Origin: Lentisalinibacter sediminis
GTDB taxonomy: Bacteria; Pseudomonadota; Gammaproteobacteria; Steroidobacterales; Woeseiaceae
NCBI RefSeq assembly: GCF_040706615.1
Contig: NZ_JAPDRF010000004.1
Location: 1 to 64,000, forward strand
DNA length: 64,000 nt
Reading direction: 5' to 3'
The notes under the pieces were generated by a model that saw nothing but the letters and a program-made list of their open reading frames with translations, made no database searches and was not told the DNA's origin. Made by a program: the position numbers and the translations under genes. Positions 52,833 to 61,900 of the stretch are shown here, piece after piece. Each line of letters starts with the position of its first letter. The first letter of the stretch is position 1.

Positions 52833-55643
52833 TCACAGAGAAGCCAGGAGTTCCCGCGCCTCGGCACGGCTGCTGAACTCGGCGTCGGACTCCAGTATCT
52901 CCTCGAGCAGCCTCCGCGCCTCGGCTGGCTCTCCGACCGAGGCAAGGGCGGCGGCCAGATGATACTTCACCTGAGCCCTTCCGTTACTGAGTTCGACCGC
53001 CCGACGCAGCATCGGGATGCCTTCTTCCAGATTACCGTTTTGTACCTGGATCCAGCCCAGCGTATCCGCTACCGAGCCATTATCCGGGCGCAACTCCCAG
53101 GCGCGTCGCGCGATGCTCTCCGCCCGGCGGTTACCGGACTGGGCGTATTCCCACGCCAGGTTGTTCAGCGCCACGAAATTCTCGGGCTCCGACTGCAGGA
53201 TTCGCTCGTACTCGGAGATCGCCCTCTGGCCATCGCCGCTGGTCTGATAGTGCTGAGCCACGGCCAGCCGAGCGCCCGTGTCATCGGGCTCACCATCCAG
53301 ATAGCTCCGCAGGGGCGCAGCCGCATCGCTCAAACCTCCCTCCGCGCGAGCACGAAAGGCCCTGAACGCCAGGCGTCGATCCCCGGGGCGCAGAGCGAGG
53401 GCCTGGTCGTACGCCGCCGCGGCTCCCGAATAATCCTCACGCGAGGCGAGCAGCTCGCCCTCCAGCGCAAAGGGCACGGCGTCCTCGGGGTGGCGCGCCT
53501 GCAGGCTTTCCGCGATTTCCAGGGCGGCGTCTATGTCTCCCTGCCGGGCCCGCGCGATCGCCACCATCGAGGCCGTCCGCAGATTCGCCGGATTGTCTCC
53601 TCCGGATGCCCGAAGGGTCTCCTCAGCGGTCGCGGCGTCGCCCAGTGCCATTTCCGCCCGCGCCTTGTTGATGCTGTAGGTCTGCTCGTCCGGTGCCAGT
53701 TTGGCGGCACGCTCGAACGCGGCGTAGGCATCCGCGTTGTCACCTAGTCCCTGGTGAGCCAGGCCCAGCAGATTCTGAAGTTCTGCATTAGCCGCATCCA
53801 GTACGACCGCCTCTTGCGCCACCTGCCGTGCCGCCTCAAATTCGTCCTCTGCCACGTAGAAGCGGCTGAGCAGCGCCCTCGGCGCGAGGGCGTCGGCGTC
53901 CGCCTGCCGGGCCTTCTCCAGCCAGTCGACGGCCGCATCCCTGTTAGCCATCCGGGCCTCGAGCTGGGCCAGCGCCACCATGAGCCGGCTCGATTCCGGC
54001 CGCTGCTCCAGCGCCGCCAGGTATTGCTCTCTGGCCGCGTCCAGATTGCCCTCGCGGGTATCGATGCGGGCGACATTGATATAGGCAGCGATATCGTCGG
54101 GCGCAATTTTCTGCGCCGCGAGGAAGTGCTCGCGTGCCTTATCTAGGCGGGCCATGGAGAGTGCCACGCCGCCGATCAGGTTGCGGACGCGGGCATCGTC
54201 GGGCCAGCGCTCCAGCATGGCCTCGGCCTCTTGCATGGCCGTGGTCGGGTCACCCCGGCGGAGCGGCGCCATTACCTGCAGGAAATTCCGCCGGTAACTG
54301 GCGTCACCCGCCTCCTCCGGCAGCGACCGGATGATGGATTCGGCCTGCTCGGCTTCTCCCGCGGCCAGATAGGCAGCGGCCAGATCCAGCTGGATTGCCG
54401 GATCGTCGGGGGCAGACTCGGCCGCCTGAGTCAGATAGGCAATCGCGTTGTCGTAGTCGCCCGCCTCGAGGCTGGCGCGAACAGCCAGATTCAGGGTGGC
54501 TGCGTCGCGGTCTTCTCCGCCAAGCAGCGGGCGGAGAACCTCCTGTGCTTCCTCGGCTCGGTCCTGCCGAAGCCGAGTCTCGGCCAGCAGTCGGCGGGCA
54601 TTGGCGCTCGCCGGCGCCGCCGCCACGACCGCGGAGAGATACATCTCGGCCTGACCGAGATTGCCTTGCCGGAGGTGTACGGCGCCGAGCAGGAGCTGTG
54701 CGGGCCGATATTCCGGCGCAGCCTTCAAAACTTGCTGCAGCTCCGTCTGCGCGATGTCGAGGTCTTCTTCCAGGTAAGCGACCCGCCCAGCCAGGTAGCG
54801 CGAAGCGACGTTACTGCCGGTCAGGGAGCGCAGCTGCTCCACCGCGGCCTTCGCGGCGGCGGTGCCCCCGCCAGCCAGGTGGGCCTCGATGAGGCCGCCC
54901 AGGGCTTGGGCTTGATTCTCGGTATCGTCGGCACCTGCCGAGAGTCCCACCGCCCGCTCGAAATCCTGCACGGCGAATTCTGCATCGCCACGGGACAGGT
55001 GCAGCGAGGCCGACGCGCGCCAGCCCTGGGCGAAGTCGGGATCGGCGGCCAGAAGCTCATCGAGGATGCGCCGGGCCTCGCCGTAATCCTCCTGGGCAAT
55101 GTAGGTGGAAGCGAGGCCGAGCCGTGCGTGAGAGTTCGCCGGATCCGCCTCCAGTACATCCAGGTAAATATCCCGCGCGGACTCGGGCAGTTGCAGACCC
55201 ATGGTCGCGTCGCCGCGGAGACGGAGCACGGCGAGCCGGTCGGCTTCGTGGGCGGCCACCGCCGGCCGGATCTCCTCCAGCATTTCATTGTAACGGCCGA
55301 GTCGTACCATGGATTCAGCCAGGTCCACGACGACCTCGGAGGAGTCCACGCCGAGATCGACGGCACGGCGGAGTTCGACCTCGGCGGTGGCGGGGTCACC
55401 TGCTCGCAGCGAGGCGCGGCCGAGCAGCAGGCGCGCCGCCCGATTGTCGGGTTCGTCCTGCAGAATGCGCTTGGTATCGATGACGGCGGCGCGGTACTCG
55501 CCGGCTTCGTAGGCCTGCCCGGCACGCTGCAGGCGCTCGCCGTGGTCCATGGCCAGCCCGCAGCCGACGACCACGACAAGAAGAGAGAATAGGATCGGAA
55601 CCCTGGCGAGCCGGCCGGCCCACGTGCGCGACGTTTCAAGCAT
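52833..55643 (-). CDS. prsT: PEP-CTERM system TPR-repeat lipoprotein PrsT
   Basis: A 936-residue protein of the TIGR02917 type. The signal peptide ends in a lipobox (VVVVGC near residue 28); the rest is about 22 to 24 tandem TPR repeats (patterns such as AALEQRPESSRLMVALAQLE and ALALRPGDRRLAF). PrsT is the standard first gene of XrtA export operons and is probably a periplasmic scaffold. ATG 55643 gives the normal N-terminus; a TTG 18 bases upstream is possible. A 12-base palindrome TCTAGCGCTAGA (55722-55733) and an inverted repeat GACCCG/CGGGTC lie in its upstream region and may be regulatory. It is the first gene of the run down to xrtA. Confidence 0.94.
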   Translation of the reverse strand: MLETSRTWAGRLARVPILFSLLVVVVGCGLAMDHGERLQRAGQAYEAGEYRAAVIDTKRILQDEPDNRAARLLLGRASLRAGDPATAEVELRRAVDLGVDSSEVVVDLAESMVRLGRYNEMLEEIRPAVAAHEADRLAVLRLRGDATMGLQLPESARDIYLDVLEADPANSHARLGLASTYIAQEDYGEARRILDELLAADPDFAQGWRASASLHLSRGDAEFAVQDFERAVGLSAGADDTENQAQALGGLIEAHLAGGGTAAAKAAVEQLRSLTGSNVASRYLAGRVAYLEEDLDIAQTELQQVLKAAPEYRPAQLLLGAVHLRQGNLGQAEMYLSAVVAAAPASANARRLLAETRLRQDRAEEAQEVLRPLLGGEDRDAATLNLAVRASLEAGDYDNAIAYLTQAAESAPDDPAIQLDLAAAYLAAGEAEQAESIIRSLPEEAGDASYRRNFLQVMAPLRRGDPTTAMQEAEAMLERWPDDARVRNLIGGVALSMARLDKAREHFLAAQKIAPDDIAAYINVARIDTREGNLDAAREQYLAALEQRPESSRLMVALAQLEARMANRDAAVDWLEKARQADADALAPRALLSRFYVAEDEFEAARQVAQEAVVLDAANAELQNLLGLAHQGLGDNADAYAAFERAAKLAPDEQTYSINKARAEMALGDAATAEETLRASGGDNPANLRTASMVAIARARQGDIDAALEIAESLQARHPEDAVPFALEGELLASREDYSGAAAAYDQALALRPGDRRLAFRAFRARAEGGLSDAAAPLRSYLDGEPDDTGARLAVAQHYQTSGDGQRAISEYERILQSEPENFVALNNLAWEYAQSGNRRAESIARRAWELRPDNGSVADTLGWIQVQNGNLEEGIPMLRRAVELSNGRAQVKYHLAAALASVGEPAEARRLLEEILESDAEFSSRAEARELLASL

Positions 55644-55809
55644 GTTCGGGCATACCCCCAAGCGACGATCCCTGATCGAGAAGTTCGTGACCCGATGCTT
55701 ACCGGGTCAGCCTCGCGCCAGTCTAGCGCTAGAATTCTACACCAGAGCGGGGAATAGATGGGGAGCGCACGTTACCGCGGAATAGTGGGATGGAGATCAC
55801 ATTCACGAA

Positions 55810-55872
55810 GTAGGAGTGCCTTCAGAGCCGATGCATGCCGCCCATCATTATCGGGGATGAATCCCCTCCTAC
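55810..55872. repeat. REP/BIME-like inverted repeat element
   Basis: A 63-base element bounded by GTAGGAG and its reverse complement CTCCTAC, with an inner hairpin GGGGAT/ATCCCC. The GTAG border and the paired, inverted layout are those of REP elements mobilised by RAYT transposases. It lies in the gap between the giant oxidase gene and prsT. Only one copy is visible here. Confidence 0.5.
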
Positions 55873-55934
55873 GGCGCCAGAGTCGCGGGCATGGCGAAAT
55901 AGTCTGCCCCCGTCTACGCACCCTCCAAATATAG

Positions 55935-58900
55935 TCAGTTGCCTGTACTTTCGTAGATTCGCACAAACCTGAACGAACCGATCGCGATTCCGGCGGCATC
56001 GTCATCATTGGCGATAGTCAGTCGCATCCCCGTGCCCGTGTAGTACTGACCAACCGGAATGACGAAGGTCTGGGCGCCTGATCCGTTGTAAGAATAATCG
56101 CGTATGCCCCAGTTCTGCGTGCCCCACAGCTGGAAGATTCGAGAGGCAGCTGCGCCGGTAATGTCGCTGTACGTAAAGCCGATCCCGTGAATCTCACCCT
56201 CCTGACTGCTCTCGAAGGTAAACTCCAGCATCGTCGTCGGCGTGATCGTGTACGTCTCCTCCGTACGGCGCCACGTGTTGCCGGTCAACATCAGCGAAAG
56301 ACCATTGTCGAGTACTTGCACCCCACCANGTATGCCCCAGTTCTGCGTGCCCCACAGTGTAAATATGCGTGAAGCCGCCGCACTCGTGGTGTCGCTGTCC
56401 GTAAAGCCGATCCCGTGAATCTCACCCTCCTGACTGCTCTCGAAGGTAAACTCCAGCATCGTCGTCGGCGTGATCGTGTACGTCTCCTCCGTACGGCGCC
56501 ACGTGTTGCCGGTCAACATCAGCGAAAGACCATTGTCGAGTACTTGCACCCCACCATCTTCATCCTGGTCAGAAAAAGAGACGGTGGCCGCGGTCCTGAA
56601 ATCGAAACAGTCGGAGCAGATAGGCGCCTCGACGATCGACCAGTCGAAGATCGCTGAATCCGAGCCGCTGACGTTATCCGTAACCGTAACCGTTACCGTC
56701 CAGGTATTGAGCTCGGTCGGCGTCCCGCTGATCGTTCCGTCAGGTGACATGCTCAGCCCCGTGGGCAGGTTCGTCGCCGAGAACTCCAAGGGGTCACTAT
56801 TGAGATCATTAGCCGAGATAGCCAGAGACACGAAGTTGTTAACCGTGCTCGTCTGGTGACCCGGATTGGTGACCATTGGCGGCACAGGCTCCTGGCTCGG
56901 GTCGTATATACGGATTCCTGTGAAACGCGAATCGCTGCCTATCCCGGCATCGTCATCATTGGCGATAGTCAGTCGCATCCCCGTGCCCGTGTAGTACTGA
57001 CCAACCGGAATGACGAAGGTCTGGGCGCCTGATCCGTTGTAAGAATAATCGCGTATGCCCCAGTTTTGCGTGCCCCACAGTGTAAATATGCGTGAAGCCG
57101 CCGCACTCGTGGTGTCGCTGTCCGTAAAGCCGATCCCGTGAATCTCACCCTCCTGACTGCTCTCGAAGGTAAACTCCAGCATCGTCGTCGGCGTGATCGT
57201 GTACGTCTCCTCCGTACGGCGCCACGTGTTGTCAGTTAGCAAGAGCGTCTCGCCACCATCCAGCACCTGAACACCGGCGCTCACGTCCTGGTGGGAGAAA
57301 GACGCCGTGGTGATTACAGAGAAATCGAGACAATCCGTACAGCCAGCCGGATCCTGAATCTGTGCCGTCACCCCATCCAGCTGGTCAAGGTAGGCACCGA
57401 GGTCATTCAACTCGGCCGCCATCAGGCTGATCCCCGCATGCGCGCTGATCGCCTCGGTCACATCCATCGCCGACCCGTCATGCAGGTAGGGCGCCGTGTT
57501 CCAGAGGCTGACCAGCGTGGGTGCATCAATCCCGTTGAGACTCCCGCCCAGGCGACTGCCGCTGGTAGGCTGCTTGATCGTGCCGACGTCGTGGAGCGTG
57601 GTTTCATCCAGGCTGTCGGTGAAGTTCGGTGATGTATGACAGCTATCGCAGCCCTTGGAGGTGAATAACTGCCTGCCAACCTCGCCGGCTGCGGTCAGCG
57701 AACCGTCCTCGTTTCGGTATGGGCTATCGTCGAACTCGTCGAGGGAAGCCACATAGGCCGCCAGCGCGTCCAGATCGGCACTGAGGCCGGTCTTCTGATC
57801 GCCGAGCGGGGTGGACCGGGAACCGACGAGATAGTCGGCATTGTCCATCAGGCCGGTGCCGCCCGAGAACGTACGGATCTGATCCTCGAAGTCCTGCAGC
57901 TCGTCGAAGTTAGCACTCCAGTGCAGGAAACCGTGGGCTGTGGCCGCCCGTCCGCGGAGCATGATGGTGTTGCGAAGGCCCTCGCCCATGCCGGTGAAGT
58001 CCCAGATACGCCCGTCCTGACCGCCATTGTTGTGGCAGGAAGCGCAGCTCATGTAAGAGTCGAGTGCCAGGCGGGGATCCCGGGCGTCGTAGAAGAACTG
58101 CTTGCCTTTCAGGACGTCGGCCGCCAGCGCCTCGTTGGCCACGGTGCCGATGGTGTTGACCTCGGTGACCGCAAGCTGGTTGCCATACGTAATGCCGGAG
58201 ATGTCGTAGACACCGACCGTCCGGTCCATGAAGTTGTGCACGTACAGGGTGGATCCGTCACTCGACGTCACGACGCCGTGTGGCGCACGGCCGACATCGA
58301 AGCGGCCCAGCTCCGTCGCCGTATACACGTCGCTGACCGCGATCTCCCGATTGCCTTCCAGCGACGTGAAGAGATAGGCGCCCCAGGGACCGAATGCAGC
58401 GTACTTGCCAACGCTCGCATTGTCGTGGTCGATACGGAACGTGAAGTCCTCGCTGCCGGTGGCCAGGTCGATCTTGGACGTGATCGCGCGAACGGTCTGG
58501 TCGAAGGTCATGCCCTGGCCACCACGGAGGGCGCCGGCGAGTATGTTGTCCTGCTTCGAGGGAACCCAGGCCGAGGTCCCGTCGGGCGACACCACGGCAG
58601 GGCCGAGATAGTTCGGCACACCAGGCCCGGTGTGCTCCGAGGCGACCCGCTCGCTGTGCTGGAGGATCGTTGTCGATTGCACGGTCATCGTGAACGGCTC
58701 CACGATGACGACCTCGCCGCCGTATTTCTGACCGCTGAACTCTACGATTGGGCTGGCAGTCCACTCGTCGGGCAACGTGGGCGTTATGAAGCGCGTGACG
58801 AATACCTTCGAGCCGTCTGCCGTCACGGCCACGTGACGGGCGTTGGGGCCGAGGTATTCGGAATCGATGAGTGTGCGAGTGCCGGCATCGATCTTCAGCA

Positions 58901-61900
58901 GCTCGCCGGTGCCTTCCTGCACGACGAACGCGACGTTCTCGCCGTGATGGAACGCCAGACCGTAGGGCGCCGAACCGGCTGCGAGCTGGATGGTGGTAGC
59001 CAGCGACAGCGCCGTCGAATCGAACACGGAGATGGTGGCGGACCGGCGGTTTACCACCCAGGCGTCACCGTTCGGTGCGATCTGCACGGCGACGGGGTGG
59101 TTCCCCGTCGCGAGCTCGGTCTTCGTGCCCATCGCGACATCAGTAATCACCGTGACCGTGTCATTATCGGGATTGACGCTCCAGATCTGGCCGAGCGGTT
59201 CATTCAGCGCGATTGTTGAGCTCGAGGTCGGTGCGTTCGCCGTCAGCGGGCGATGCACGAGCTGGACCACCTGGTAGGTCACCTCTTCCAGCGTATCCAG
59301 ATCCCGCACGGTCACGGAGATCACGTAGCGTCCCGGGGCGGCATAGGAGTGCTCCACCGACGGGAAGTCGCCGAAACCGGTTTCGGGCGTGCCGTCGCCG
59401 AAGTTCCAGTTGTAGACGAGGTTGGTCCCGCCGCTCGCCGCGGCGTCGAAGGTGATCTGGGCGCCGGTCACGTCTGCCGTGGTCGTGATCGGCTCGAGGT
59501 CCAGCGGCTCGTCGGGGACCGCTGCCAGCGCCAGGTACGCGACCTCTTCCGCGGCATGAGCCCGTTCCGCGTCACCGAGCTGGTCCTCATCGAACGCCAG
59601 GCCGAGCGCAGTGCCGGCAAACGGCGTGGCGCCGTACAGAACCGGCCAGCCGCCGTTGGCGCCGTTCATGCCGGCCGCTGCGACGACGGCCGTCTCCGCC
59701 TCGGACACGAGCGCGTAGGTATACGGCGGCGAATCGCCCATACCCGCGATCGAGGAGGCGCCCACGGCGGCCTCGACCAGCCAGTCACCCACCTGGCCGC
59801 TGCCGCTGTCGATGACGATGTAGCCCAGCGTATCGCCGGCGCGCGTGGTGTCCACATCCTCGCCCACGTGGCGCCCCACATGCAGTGCGCCGGCGCTCGG
59901 CGGGTTGCCGGCGGAGCCGTCGGAGGCCCAGAACACACTCCAGCGCGGCTCGTTGTCGCCCATGACCTGCCCGATCACCACCGGTGACAGGTAGTCCTGC
60001 TGGTAGGGCACCGCCTGGCCGGCCCAGCTCGAGTCGCTGTCGACGACCGTGGAGGCGACCGTAGCGACCTCCATCGCGATGCCGTCACCGGAGTAGACGC
60101 CTTTCTCGGCGACGACGAAATGCACGGTGTAGGTGGCCGGGATGGCACCGTCACCCGGGTTCTGCACCCGCAGCTCGAAGGCGCTGCCGGCCGCATTGCG
60201 CACGCGGCTCACCACCGGCAGGTCGGTGCCGGAATACGCCGGCGTCGCGACCACGACCATATCGTCGTAGGTATCGGGGAGGTCGACGGTGACCCAGTCG
60301 CTGCCCACACCGGTGACCGTCCCGGTGTAGAGCTGCGCTTCCGCCGGCGCCTCGATGCCCACGTTATCCGGCGACAGGACCGCACCCGGGATGACGTCGA
60401 TGGTCGACTGGCCCGGACGGATCCAGCCCACGGCGAGGTTGTCCCCGCCGCCGCCCTCTTTCTGGAGGGCCTCGATGTAGTAGGTCTCTCCGGCGGTGAG
60501 AGTGATCGGCGCCGACTGCTGCTCCGGGTACTTGGTCCAGTCCCTCGGCCCGGCCCAACCGGGTACCTGGGCGATCAGCTGGCGATTGGCCGGGTTGCTG
60601 TCGGGGCTCAGCCACAATTCGCCGGCATCGTCGGTGGCAATGGCGAAGGTATAGGTGCCCGTCTCCGTCGGCGTCAGGTAGCCGTGGATCCGGGTGCCGT
60701 AGTTGTCCGCCCAATTGGTGGGCGCCTCGAAACTGGTGAGGCCGTCGCTACCGGACGGTGTGGCCGGATAGTTGGCGTTGGACGTCAGGTCGCTGATGGC
60801 GCTGCCGCCGATGCCGGTCCACCAGTCACGCCGGATGCTGCCGAGCCCCTGGCCGAAGACCAGCCACTCGAAGGACCGGTTCTTCGCGCCTTCGTCGTTG
60901 TCAGTGGCAGTCACGGTGACGTTGTAGACGCCCGCCACCGTCGCTGCGCCCGAGATGACACCCGTCGCGGGATCGATCGTGAGGCCTGCCGGCAGGCCGG
61001 CCGCGCTGAACGTCAGCGGGTCGTCGTCCGTATCGCCGGCTTCCACGGCGACGGACACGGCCTCGCCTTCCTGGGAACTCTGCTGCGGAATGGACGCGAT
61101 CCAGGGCTGACCGGACGTATTGGCCTGGACGACATGGGCCTCGGACGGCACGTCACTGGCGTCGAGCCCGAACAGCATCCAGTAGCCGGGCGTCAGCACG
61201 TTACGGTTGGGATGCGCGGTGAGCTCGTAGGTGCCCGGCGAGGTCTCGGTGAACTGTACCTCGACGAAGCGCACGTCGCTGTTCACACCGTGGGTGGTGG
61301 AACTCATTTTGATCATGGTGAAGCGCGCGAGGCCAGGGGTGCCGCTGACGGTAAACGTGTTACCGCTGTTGACACGGGCCGGGCCGCTGGTGATCTCGGG
61401 CCGGATGGCCGGCGTGTTATCGGCGTTGAAAAGGTACGGCGGCGAGTAGATCTCCCCGTCCCGGTGGCTGGCCCCGCCGCAGAACGCCGAGCCCGAGCAG
61501 TAACCACCGCCGGCTGCCAGCACACGCCCGTCGGTCAGAAGCAGCGCGATGGAATGGTAGTTGCGCGGCGTCGCCATCGACGCGCCCACCGTCCAGGTGC
61601 CCGTGTCCGGGTCCCAGATCTCGGTGGCGTAGATCGTGCCGGTGTCGTTGAACTTGCGCCCGGACGTGTTGCCGCCGATTACCAGCACGTCGCCCGTAGG
61701 CAGCATCACGCCATTATGGAACTTGCGCGCGTGGGTCATGCTGTTCGTTGCGGCCACCACGGGGCTCGGACCATTGAGATCGATCGTGAACGCCTGGTTC
61801 GAGCTGGCGATGTTCCCGCCGGCAACCCATCCACCCGCGGTGAGCAGCTTGCCCTCGTCGTACATGATGGTGGTGCCGTGCTTGTGATAGAAGTCGGTCA

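Noticed and set aside
54231..55592. Plus-strand open frame of 453 codons
   Set aside because: Antisense to the TPR repeats of prsT; its periodic composition reflects the repeats.
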